Shown one piece after another: positions 1 to 6,182 of a DNA stretch of 9,199 nt. A program made the translations under genes and the position numbers. How positions within the stretch are numbered: position 1 is the stretch's first letter; each line of letters begins with the position of its first letter. Below the pieces are notes generated by a model. It was not told the origin of the DNA. It did no database searches and worked only from the letters and a program-made list of their open reading frames with translations. Location: contig JAJZHU010000078.1 in NCBI GenBank assembly GCA_021798375.1, positions 1 through 9,199 of the forward strand, written 5' to 3'. This stretch comes from Pseudomonadota bacterium (GTDB taxonomy: Bacteria; Pseudomonadota; Alphaproteobacteria; Acetobacterales; Acetobacteraceae).

Positions 1-319
1 CCACGATGCCTTCCAGGCTGTCGGTGGCTTCGTTGAGGAAACAGGAAATCGGCAGGCCGCGCTTGGTGCCGCCGTTCGACAGCACCGGGGTCGCCGGCAT
101 GAACCACATTTGCGACATGTAATCATAGAGACGCTGCGCGTGGGGCTGATCGTCGCCGTAACAACTGGCGACGCGGGCGAACAGATCCTGATACCCCTCC
201 CCCGGCAACAGATAACGATCGGACAGCGTCGCCCGGCCAAAATCGGTCAGCAACGCATCGCGCGCGCGATCCACCCGCACTTGATGGCGACCTTGCAACT
301 GCACGATTTGATCGAGCAT
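1..319 (-). CDS. nrdA: Ribonucleoside-diphosphate reductase alpha subunit, N-terminal part (runs off the left edge)
   Basis: Large catalytic subunit of class I ribonucleotide reductase, which reduces ribonucleoside diphosphates to deoxyribonucleotides in the cytoplasm. Only the first 106 residues are in the window. The ATG at 319-317 follows a purine-rich stretch (GGGGGACGGA), and translation gives an alpha-subunit N-terminus. The stretch MPATPVLSNGGTKRGLPISC at residues 74-93 is the family signature, followed by FLNEATDSLEGIV. Cys93 aligns with the substrate-site redox cysteine that is Cys225 in the E. coli enzyme. That cysteine lies about 130 residues earlier than in E. coli, so there is no room for an N-terminal ATP-cone. 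The shorter type is common in alphaproteobacteria. The gene is separated from the upstream acyltransferase by its own promoter and an NrdR-like site. Family assignment is firm; subclass and full length cannot be seen. Confidence 0.93.
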   Translation of the reverse strand, partial: MLDQIVQLQGRHQVRVDRARDALLTDFGRATLSDRYLLPGEGYQDLFARVASCYGDDQPHAQRLYDYMSQMWFMPATPVLSNGGTKRGLPISCFLNEATDSLEGIV

Positions 320-352
320 GAAATTCCGTCCCCCGTTTATCGTCCCCGCGCG

Positions 353-382
353 ATAATCTGCCAGAGTGAGGTTCCACGTCAA
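353..382 (-). promoter_or_regulatory. Putative nrdA promoter
   Basis: On the minus strand, TTGACG (382-377) matches five of six bases of the -35 consensus. After 18 bases comes GATTAT (358-353), which matches four of six at -10. Transcription would begin near 346, leaving a leader of about 27 bases before the ATG at 319. A 6-base inverted repeat (337-342 with 351-356, TTATCG/CGATAA) straddles the -10 and the expected start. It may be an operator or chance. An alternative -10, TATAGT, lies inside the palindrome at 388-405 but has no obvious -35. The prediction is by eye. Confidence 0.5.
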
Positions 383-387
383 GAAAA

Positions 388-405
388 ACCACTATATCTA
401 GTGGT
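388..405. promoter_or_regulatory. NrdR-box-like palindrome upstream of nrdA
   Basis: ACCACTATATCTAGTGGT is a perfect inverted repeat with 7-base arms around a 4-base centre. Its inner 16 bases (389-404) agree with the published NrdR box (acaCwAtATaTwGtgt) at 13 of 16 positions, including the CTATAT core. NrdR is the ATP-cone zinc-finger repressor of ribonucleotide reductase genes. The site sits just upstream of the putative nrdA -35, where control of this gene is expected. On the minus strand the palindrome is followed by TTTTT, so it could also act as a weak terminator for the acyltransferase transcript. The stem has only three G-C pairs, which makes the operator reading preferable. Confidence 0.72.
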
Positions 406-419
406 AAATTTTCCACTCG

Positions 420-435
420 CCACTAAATCCGCGCG
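420..435. promoter_or_regulatory. Degenerate second NrdR half-site
   Basis: CCACTAAATC (420-429) repeats the left half of the first box (CCACTATATC, 389-398) with nine of ten bases identical and exactly 31 bases away. NrdR boxes usually occur as pairs about three helical turns apart, so the spacing is suggestive. The right half (430-435) does not match. The site overlaps the stop codon of the acyltransferase gene at 425-423, which may limit its sequence. Confidence 0.4.
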
Positions 436-1547
436 TTACCGCGAATCGCCGGCCGAACCGGCCCCCAGCGCCGCAAGGCGCGTTGCAATGGTTGATCCAG
501 GCCGAACGCGGCCAGCCAGGCCGCTCCATAAAGCCCCGACAGGCCAAGCAGCAGCATCCCATACAACCCCGCCTGTCCCAACCGAAAATCCCCGGCAAAT
601 CGCCAGGTCAGCAACAACAACGGCGGGTGCAGAATATACAAAGGATATGAAACCGCCCCCAACCGGCGCGCCCACGGCCCAAAACGCAACCGGCCATAAC
701 GCTCGAACCCGCCCAATCCCAGCATCATCGCGGCAAAAGCGAGCCCCGTTCCGGCTTGCATGAACGGATGGCCATAGCCATAGCCCCAAAAGATATGAGG
801 CAATTGGGCCACCAACGCCATCATCCCGGCCGCCAGCAGACCCCAACACAACCACGGCGGCAAGCGAAAACGTGCGAAGATCCAACCGCCGCCAAGTCCG
901 GCAAAAAAATAAAACGCATGCGGATCAAACGCCTGACCGGGCAGGGAATCGGCCCAGGCGTGTGGAAACACCGGCAACGGCAGCAAATGCGACAATCCCC
1001 AGGGCAAATAATACCAGCAACCCCAGATCAGCCCCAGCACCCACACCGCCAGCACCGGTTTGCCCACATATGGCAACAGACCGAAGCCAAAAATCAGATA
1101 GAAAACAATCTCGTAACGCAACGACCAGGCGGGCGGCACCAGATCGATGACGCGAATGGGAAACAAAAAGACCAACTGCACGAGCCAATGCGGCGTCATC
1201 GAGTGGTATAAAAAAATGCACGGAACCAACAATGCCAACCAGTAAAGCGGATAAATTCGCGCCGCCCGGCGCCACCAGAAATGCAAGGCCTTGATCGGCC
1301 GGCCGAAATCCCGATGATGCGCGCTCATCATCACAAAGCCGCTCAACACGAAAAAATACTGCACCGCGATCGGCGCCGGCGGCAACACGCCTCCCAGGAT
1401 ATGAATATCGGGCGAACGCGCGTGATGGGCGACATCCAGCATGAAATGCGACAAAAGCACCATCGACGCCGCGATAAACCGGCCAATTTCCAACGACCCC
1501 AACAGCAAGGGGGGCGGGAAGCCGGATCTTACAACGGGATGGGCCAC
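423..1547 (-). CDS. Acyltransferase-3 (OafA/ExoP-type) integral membrane protein
   Basis: Predicted membrane acyltransferase of 374 residues. This family moves acetyl or other acyl groups onto O-antigen, exopolysaccharide or other surface sugars. Family landmarks appear in order: an N-terminal helix with a conserved histidine (GRFIAASMVLLSH, His34), FFVLSGF (65-71), RRAARIYPLYW (93-103), WSLRYEIVFYLIF (141-153) and SYPLYILH near residue 300. About ten hydrophobic segments fill the rest. The start is a GTG at 1547-1545 with a good AAGGA site six bases upstream. It overlaps the end of the ligase gene by 19 bases, so the two are probably translated from one message. The neighbouring kdsA and O-antigen ligase suggest an LPS or O-antigen substrate, but the acceptor cannot be read from the sequence. 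Confidence 0.88.
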   Translation of the reverse strand: MAHPVVRSGFPPPLLLGSLEIGRFIAASMVLLSHFMLDVAHHARSPDIHILGGVLPPAPIAVQYFFVLSGFVMMSAHHRDFGRPIKALHFWWRRAARIYPLYWLALLVPCIFLYHSMTPHWLVQLVFLFPIRVIDLVPPAWSLRYEIVFYLIFGFGLLPYVGKPVLAVWVLGLIWGCWYYLPWGLSHLLPLPVFPHAWADSLPGQAFDPHAFYFFAGLGGGWIFARFRLPPWLCWGLLAAGMMALVAQLPHIFWGYGYGHPFMQAGTGLAFAAMMLGLGGFERYGRLRFGPWARRLGAVSYPLYILHPPLLLLTWRFAGDFRLGQAGLYGMLLLGLSGLYGAAWLAAFGLDQPLQRALRRWGPVRPAIRGNARI

Positions 1548-2737
1548 GCGCGATCCTTGGTGTCAACGGCCTCTGATAGACGAGGCGTTATGGGATTTGT
1601 GGTATAAACCACCGTATAGGCGATCGGCAGCCAGACAATATACCATAAAGGCGACGGGGATTGGATGATCTGTCCGTAATCGGTCAGGCCGGAAATCAAC
1701 ATATTGGCCCACAGGGCCCACAGCAAAATGCGTTCGGCCCCAGGACGATGGCATAGCCGCCAAAACAACAAGACCACCAGGGCCACGAACAGCGCAAAGC
1801 CGATCATGCCGCTGTAAAACAACAGCGACAAATACAGATCATGCGGGAACGTGAAATTGTTATAGCCCAGCAGAGAACCTGCCCCATTGCCGATCCAGGG
1901 ATGAAGCTTGATGCTCGCGATACTCGCCCGCCATATCTCGGGACGCCATGAGGTGCCGCGATCGTTGATGGCCCCCCACACAAACGCCCGCAAACCACGG
2001 TCGAACCACAACAACATCGCGGGAAATCCCATCGCCAACGCCAGGATGCGCCACCGCCGGCGATGCGCCACAATCAACAGCAACAAACCCGCGCCAAAGC
2101 CCGCAATCGGGCCACGGCTTTGGGTCAGCAGAATGAACAAGGTCAGCAGCAAACCGGCCGCGAAGTACCAACCACGGCTTGATTTCAAATTTTGCCGTTT
2201 CGGCTGCGACGCCCGCCAAAACGCCCACAGCGCCGCCACAGCGATCAGCGAAGCTCCCAAAATCGCCTGACGGGTCTCGCCGATGCCCCCCAAACGCCCG
2301 CCGATGCCATTGCGCGACGGATAAAATCCGATCGATATCAACGCATTCAGCGAACCGCCGGCAATCAGCACACGGCCCAACCGCGCGGCAAAACCGGACT
2401 GTCGCAACGCCTGCACAGCGCCCAGGAAAAACACCAGGCAGCAGAAACCCTGGACGTAAAATAAATCGGCGCGCCGCGCGGGATTGATGCACCACGCCTG
2501 TGTGAGAGTGAACCAACCGATCAACGCCACCGGCAACAGCACAGCGGGATCGCGCCAATTCAGATCGAACCCGCCGCGTTTCAGCGCCAGCAATATCCCC
2601 GGTCCTGCAAGGACATAAAACAGATCGCACCAGGCGGCGTGGGTGGGCATGAAGAACCCCATGCCCAGGATGAAAGCCACACTGGCGCAGACGAGAACCG
2701 CGGGATCACGCAAAGCTCGCAACATCCGCAAACCCAT
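1529..2737 (-). CDS. O-antigen ligase / polymerase family membrane protein (Wzy_C domain)
   Basis: Polytopic inner-membrane protein of 402 residues with roughly ten to twelve hydrophobic segments. It resembles the O-antigen ligase family, whose members join undecaprenyl-linked polysaccharide to the lipid A core (WaaL) or polymerise repeat units (Wzy). Supporting motifs are TQSRGP (205-210), GTSWRPEIW (261-269) and the periplasmic-loop signature GNGAGSLLGY (283-292). These are followed by FPHDLYLSLLFYSGMIGF (297-314), where His299 corresponds to the family's conserved histidine. The ATG at 2737 has a GAGG site seven bases upstream and lies 25 bases after the kdsA stop. The position next to kdsA (inner-core KDO) and an acyltransferase fits LPS assembly. 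Ligase and polymerase cannot be told apart from motifs alone, so no symbol is given. Confidence 0.85.
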   Translation of the reverse strand: MGLRMLRALRDPAVLVCASVAFILGMGFFMPTHAAWCDLFYVLAGPGILLALKRGGFDLNWRDPAVLLPVALIGWFTLTQAWCINPARRADLFYVQGFCCLVFFLGAVQALRQSGFAARLGRVLIAGGSLNALISIGFYPSRNGIGGRLGGIGETRQAILGASLIAVAALWAFWRASQPKRQNLKSSRGWYFAAGLLLTLFILLTQSRGPIAGFGAGLLLLIVAHRRRWRILALAMGFPAMLLWFDRGLRAFVWGAINDRGTSWRPEIWRASIASIKLHPWIGNGAGSLLGYNNFTFPHDLYLSLLFYSGMIGFALFVALVVLLFWRLCHRPGAERILLWALWANMLISGLTDYGQIIQSPSPLWYIVWLPIAYTVVYTTNPITPRLSEAVDTKDRAWPIPL

Positions 2738-2762
2738 ACGGCGACCTCGGACTTTTGATGCT

Positions 2763-3599
2763 TCAGGATTTGGCCAGGCGATCGAATTGTTGCAGGCGAG
2801 TCAGCAGGCTTTTCATTTGATCGAGCGGAATCATGTTGGGGCCGTCCGAAGGCGCGTGATCGGGATCAGGATGGGCTTCGATGAACAAAGCGGCGCAACC
2901 CACGGCCAATGCCGCCCGCGCCAGCACCGGCGCAAATTCGCGCTGTCCGCCCGAACTGCTGCCCTGCCCGCCCGGCTGCTGCACCGAATGGGTGACATCG
3001 AACACCACCGGATAACCCGTTTGCGCCATGATCGGCAGCCCGCGGAAATCCGACACCAACGTGTTATAACCGAAACTGGTACCGCGTTCGGTGAGCAAAA
3101 TGCGCCGATTGCCGGTGGATTCCAGCTTGGCGGCGACATTTTTCATGTCCCACGGCGCCAGAAACTGACCCTTTTTCACATTGACGACCTTGCCGGTGGC
3201 GCCGGCCGCCAACAACAAATCGGTCTGGCGGCATAAAAAGGCCGGGATCTGCAACACATCCACCGCCTCGGCGGCGGGCGCGCATTGCGAGGCATCATGC
3301 ACATCGGTCAACACCGGCACGCCGAAACGCGCACGAATGCCCGCCAGGATCGCCAGGCCCTTTGCCATCCCCACGCCGCGCTGCCCGGCCGCCGAGGTGC
3401 GGTTGGCCTTGTCGAAGCTGCTTTTATAGATCAGCGGGATGCCGAGCGCCTTGCAAATGGCCACCAATTCGCCGGCCACCTCCACCGCATGCGATTCGGA
3501 TTCGATCTGGCAGGGTCCGGCGATCAGCACGAACGGCAGATGGTTGGCGATCTTCACATCGCCGATTTCAATCACTTGGTTTTTTGCGATCTCAGACAA
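2763..3599 (-). CDS. kdsA: 3-deoxy-8-phosphooctulonate synthase (KDO-8-phosphate synthase)
   Basis: Condenses phosphoenolpyruvate with arabinose 5-phosphate to give KDO-8-phosphate, precursor of the KDO in the LPS inner core; cytoplasmic. The 278-residue TIM-barrel protein is full length. It shows KSSFDKANRTS (59-69), LTDVHD (97-102), IPAFLCRQTDLLLAA (118-132), NVKKGQFLAPWD (140-151) and FDVTHSVQ (200-207). Cys30 in IAGPC, His204, Glu241 and Asp252 match the metal ligands of the Aquifex enzyme (Cys11, His185, Glu222, Asp233) with a constant offset of 19. This marks it as the metal-dependent class; E. coli KdsA has Asn in place of the cysteine. The start is a TTG at 3599-3597 overlapping the pyrG stop by 8 bases. 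No ATG fits, and a GTG eight codons in is the only rival. Translational coupling to pyrG is likely. Confidence 0.97.
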   Translation of the reverse strand: MSEIAKNQVIEIGDVKIANHLPFVLIAGPCQIESESHAVEVAGELVAICKALGIPLIYKSSFDKANRTSAAGQRGVGMAKGLAILAGIRARFGVPVLTDVHDASQCAPAAEAVDVLQIPAFLCRQTDLLLAAGATGKVVNVKKGQFLAPWDMKNVAAKLESTGNRRILLTERGTSFGYNTLVSDFRGLPIMAQTGYPVVFDVTHSVQQPGGQGSSSGGQREFAPVLARAALAVGCAALFIEAHPDPDHAPSDGPNMIPLDQMKSLLTRLQQFDRLAKS

Positions 3600-5223
3600 G
3601 ACGGGCCTGCTTCACGGCGGCTTCGATGAAGCCTTTGAAAAGGGGATGCGGATCGAACGGCTTGGATTTCAATTCCGGATGATATTGCACGCCGATGAAC
3701 CACGGATGATCGGGATATTCGACGATTTCCGGCAATACGCCATCGGGAGACATGCCCGAAAAATGCAGGCCTTTGGATTCGAGCAATTCGCGGTAGGCAA
3801 TGTTGACCTCGTAACGATGGCGGTGCCGCTCCAGAATACGCGCCGCATCGCCGTAAACACCGCGCACCAACGTGCCCTCGCCCAGCACCGCCGGATAAGC
3901 GCCCAACCGCATACTGCCGCCCAGATCGCCTTCTTCGCTGCGTTTTTCGATCTGATTGCCGCGCGACCATTCAGTGAGCAGCCCCACGATCGGCGTGGCG
4001 CATGGACCAAATTCGCTGGATGACGCATCCGTCAGGCCCGCCAGATTGCGCGCGCATTCGATCACCGCCATCTGCATGCCAAAGCAAATGCCCAGGAACG
4101 GCACTTTGCGGGTGCGGGCGAAACGCACGGCTTCGATCTTGCCCTCGGTGCCGCGTTCGCCAAATCCGCCCGGCACCAGAATGCCGTGCACGCCCTCCAG
4201 GCGCGACACCGCATGCGGTTCCTCGAACACCTGGCTATCGACCCATTCCAGCTTCACCTTTACCCGGTTGGCAATGCCGCCGTGGGCCAGCGCCTCGGCC
4301 AGCGACTTATAGCTGTCGAGCAAGGTGGTGTATTTGCCCACCACCGCAATGCGCACCTCGCCTTCGGGGTGACGCACCGCGTCGAGAATCGCGTGCCAGC
4401 GGGCCATGTTGGGTTCGGAATCGAACGGCAGGCCGAAATGGCGCAGCACTTCGCGGTCCATGCCTTGGGCGTGATAGGCCAGCGGCACTTCATAGATGCT
4501 GGCGGCATCCAGGGCGGCGACCACGGCTTCGGGACGTACATTGCAGAAATTGGCGATCTTGCGGCGTTCGTTGTCCGGGATCGGACGATCGCAACGGCAC
4601 ATCAGCATCTGCGGTTGAATGCCGACGTTCTGCAATTCCTTGACCGAATGCTGCGTGGGCTTGGTTTTCAACTCGCCGGCGGAATGGATGTAAGGCACCA
4701 GGGTCAGATGCACGAACATCGTGCCCTGCGGACCCAATTCATTGCCCAACTGGCGGATGGCTTCCAGAAACGGCAGGCTTTCGATGTCGCCCACCGTGCC
4801 GCCGATTTCGATCAGGGCAAAATCGAGACCTTCGGTTTCGCGCGTGATGGCTTCCTTGATCGCATCGGTAATGTGCGGGATCACCTGCACCGTGGCGCCC
4901 AGATAATCGCCCCGGCGTTCCTTGGCGATCACATCCGAATAGATTTTCCCGGTGGTGGCGTTGTCGGCCCTGCCCGCATGCACGCCGGTAAAGCGTTCAT
5001 AATGCCCCAAATCCAGATCCGTTTCAGCACCATCGTCGGTGACGAAGACTTCGCCGTGCTGATAGGGGCTCATCGTGCCGGGATCGACATTGAGGTATGG
5101 ATCGAGTTTCCGCAACCGGACGCTGTAGCCACGCGCCTGGAGCAAAGCACCCAGAGCCGCCGACGCAATTCCTTTGCCCAGCGAAGAAACCACGCCGCCA
5201 GTGATAAATACAAAGCGTGTCAT
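3592..5223 (-). CDS. pyrG: CTP synthase (glutamine-hydrolysing)
   Basis: Makes CTP from UTP, ATP and glutamine, the last step of de novo pyrimidine nucleotide synthesis; cytoplasmic and usually a tetramer. The 543-residue length is standard. The N-terminal amidoligase domain (about 1-270) begins MTRFVFITGGVVSSLGKG, carrying the P-loop-like SSLGKG. It also has DPYLNVDPGTMSPYQHGEVF (41-60), EIGGTVGDIES (139-149) and KTKPTQHSVKEL (187-198). The class I glutamine amidotransferase domain (about 290-543) has the PGGFGERG loop (351-358) and the nucleophile Cys380 in GICFGMQ. His515 and Glu517 complete the triad in YHPE. The ATG at 5223 has a GAGGA site seven bases upstream. The order secG-pyrG-kdsA is usual in alphaproteobacteria. 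CTP is also the co-substrate that activates KDO. Confidence 0.98.
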   Translation of the reverse strand: MTRFVFITGGVVSSLGKGIASAALGALLQARGYSVRLRKLDPYLNVDPGTMSPYQHGEVFVTDDGAETDLDLGHYERFTGVHAGRADNATTGKIYSDVIAKERRGDYLGATVQVIPHITDAIKEAITRETEGLDFALIEIGGTVGDIESLPFLEAIRQLGNELGPQGTMFVHLTLVPYIHSAGELKTKPTQHSVKELQNVGIQPQMLMCRCDRPIPDNERRKIANFCNVRPEAVVAALDAASIYEVPLAYHAQGMDREVLRHFGLPFDSEPNMARWHAILDAVRHPEGEVRIAVVGKYTTLLDSYKSLAEALAHGGIANRVKVKLEWVDSQVFEEPHAVSRLEGVHGILVPGGFGERGTEGKIEAVRFARTRKVPFLGICFGMQMAVIECARNLAGLTDASSSEFGPCATPIVGLLTEWSRGNQIEKRSEEGDLGGSMRLGAYPAVLGEGTLVRGVYGDAARILERHRHRYEVNIAYRELLESKGLHFSGMSPDGVLPEIVEYPDHPWFIGVQYHPELKSKPFDPHPLFKGFIEAAVKQARLV

Positions 5224-5347
5224 GGGCGATCCTCATACATCAGCGCGACCCGGTTTGGGAACCCGCCCCAGGGTGTGGCTCAATTAAAAAACGATCAACA
5301 CGGCGGGCTGCCGCGGGTGGTGAGCGACAACAAAAAACCGCTTATCC

Positions 5348-5374
5348 AAACAAAACATCAGGGCGCCCTTGATG
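5348..5374 (-). terminator. Possible intrinsic terminator after secG
   Basis: On the minus strand, CATCAAGGGCGCCCTGATG (5374-5356) can fold into an eight-pair stem with one A-G mismatch and a very tight loop. It is followed directly by TTTTGTTT (5355-5348) and lies about 37 bases past the secG stop. If it works it would part secG from pyrG. The mismatch and loop make it imperfect, and partial read-through is plausible because no clear pyrG promoter was seen between 5224 and 5347. Confidence 0.42.
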
Positions 5375-5410
5375 GCGACCCTTCGTTGCCGGCCGAATGC
5401 GTTAACAGAT

Positions 5411-5740
5411 TCAGTTCGTTGGCGCCGCAGGTAGAGCGGGAGTTGTCTTTGCTGGAGTTGTGATGGTGGTGGCAGGCGGGGTCATATTCAAAATCGAACT
5501 ATTGGCCGAGGAGGTGCCGCGATTGATCAACGCCAGCGTCAATGACAAACTAAAGAACAAAAACGCCAAAATCGCCGTGGTGCGGGTAAGCAGGTTTGCC
5601 GTGCCGCGCCCGGACATGAAGCTGCCCATGCCCTGGGACGAACCAATCCCAAGCCCGCCACCTTCGCTGCGCTGAATCAGCACAACGCCGATCAACGCCA
5701 GAGTGACAAACAAATGCAGCACCAAAAGAATCGTCGCCAT
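5411..5740 (-). CDS. secG: Preprotein translocase subunit SecG
   Basis: Small inner-membrane subunit of the SecYEG translocon that helps SecA-driven protein export. The 109-residue protein has the family layout: a first membrane helix (about 2-21, ATILLVLHLFVTLALIGVVL), the cytoplasmic loop QRSEGGGLGIGSSQG, a second helix (about 53-70), then a low-complexity tail rich in Thr, Ala and Pro. Such tails are frequent in alphaproteobacterial SecG. I chose the ATG at 5740-5738 rather than the adjacent GTG at 5743-5741. The AAGG site lies four bases before the ATG but only one before the GTG. It is followed, after 187 bases, by pyrG. Confidence 0.93.
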   Translation of the reverse strand: MATILLVLHLFVTLALIGVVLIQRSEGGGLGIGSSQGMGSFMSGRGTANLLTRTTAILAFLFFSLSLTLALINRGTSSANSSILNMTPPATTITTPAKTTPALPAAPTN

Positions 5741-5767
5741 CACGCCTTACCCATAGATACGCTGGCG

Positions 5768-5775
5768 GTTCTAGC
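5768..5775 (-). promoter_or_regulatory. Putative -10 element for secG
   Basis: GCTAGAAC (5775-5768, minus strand) matches the alphaproteobacterial (Caulobacter-type) housekeeping -10 consensus GCTANAWC at every position. It lies 27 bases before the secG ATG, giving a leader of about 20 bases with the ribosome binding site inside it. A matching TTGACG-like -35 is not evident; only a weak TTCCCAA lies 14 bases upstream. Judged by position and consensus only. Confidence 0.42.
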
Positions 5776-5861
5776 GAGTGGCCAGCGGGTTGGGAAGGGG
5801 GAATTGGCAAGTTAGCCATTCTGGCGTGACGGAACAGTCGCGACACCGGGCAAAGCCGCAT

Positions 5862-6047
5862 CTATTTCTTAAAAAACGCCTCGGCCGCCGAGCGATGCGA
5901 CTGCTTGCCATCGATGGCCGTTCGCACGCGCGTGATCTCGGCCTGCAACACTTCTATATAATCCTGCAGGTCGGCAACGCTGAAAGGATCGAGCGCCAGT
6001 GGCTCGATCCAGCGTTTTTTGGGGCGGGGCAGATCGTCTGGGTCCAT
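5862..6047 (-). CDS. DUF1192 family small protein
   Basis: Protein of 61 residues of unknown function, of a type widespread in alphaproteobacteria. A charged N-terminus (MDPDDLPRPKKRW) leads to the recognisable core LDPFSVADLQDYIEVLQAEI (about 19-38). A helical, probably coiled-coil segment follows, with the conserved ending KQSHRSAAEAFFKK. The ATG at 6047 has no convincing ribosome binding site. Instead TAGAAT, a good -10 hexamer, ends only four bases before it (6057-6052), so the message may be leaderless. No -35 was found for it. The gene diverges from trcR and is followed after 121 bases by secG. Its role is unknown. Confidence 0.85.
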   Translation of the reverse strand: MDPDDLPRPKKRWIEPLALDPFSVADLQDYIEVLQAEITRVRTAIDGKQSHRSAAEAFFKK

Positions 6048-6087
6048 AATAATTCTATCTTCGCGTCAAAGGAACGGATTGCGACCC

Positions 6088-6117
6088 TTGACCCCTGGGG
6101 GGGCAGAGGGCCATATG
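6088..6117 (+). promoter_or_regulatory. Weak putative trcR promoter
   Basis: TTGACC (6088-6093) matches five of six -35 bases and is followed 18 bases later by CATATG (6112-6117), a poor -10. Read against the Caulobacter-type -10 GCTANAWC, GCCATATG (6110-6117) matches six of eight. Transcription from here would give a leader of about 60 bases that carries the hairpin at 6142-6161. The evidence is modest. Confidence 0.33.
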
Positions 6118-6141
6118 CGCCACAATCATAGATAGTTCCCT

Positions 6142-6161
6142 CGCCCGAGTCATCTCGGGCG
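6142..6161 (+). promoter_or_regulatory. Perfect hairpin in the trcR leader
   Basis: CGCCCGAG and CTCGGGCG form a perfect 8-base-pair, GC-rich stem closed by the tetraloop TCAT, 21 bases before the trcR ATG. Neither strand has a T-run after it, so it is not a standard intrinsic terminator. In the mRNA it would stand just upstream of the GGAAG ribosome binding site. It also contains one GANTC site (6147-6151), the CcrM methylation target. An mRNA-stability or translational role, or a DNA operator, are all possible. Confidence 0.5.
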
Positions 6162-6182
6162 CTGGCTGTTGGAAGACCTGCC

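Noticed and set aside
110..763. A 217-codon plus-strand frame across nrdA, its promoter and the acyltransferase end
   Set aside because: It runs through two genes on the other strand and a promoter region, and its product is low-complexity, rich in Arg, Pro and Ala.
423..2737. The ligase-acyltransferase pair as a recently acquired genomic island
   Set aside because: No transposase, tRNA, direct repeats or clear shift in base composition was seen by eye. The tight overlaps look like a settled operon.
4186..5463. A 425-codon open frame on the plus strand opposite pyrG
   Set aside because: The minus strand here encodes an unmistakable full-length CTP synthase with all catalytic motifs. The opposite frame has no recognisable domain and is open because of GC-rich codon bias.
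6142..6161. The trcR leader hairpin as an intrinsic terminator
   Set aside because: There is no run of T after the stem on either strand.
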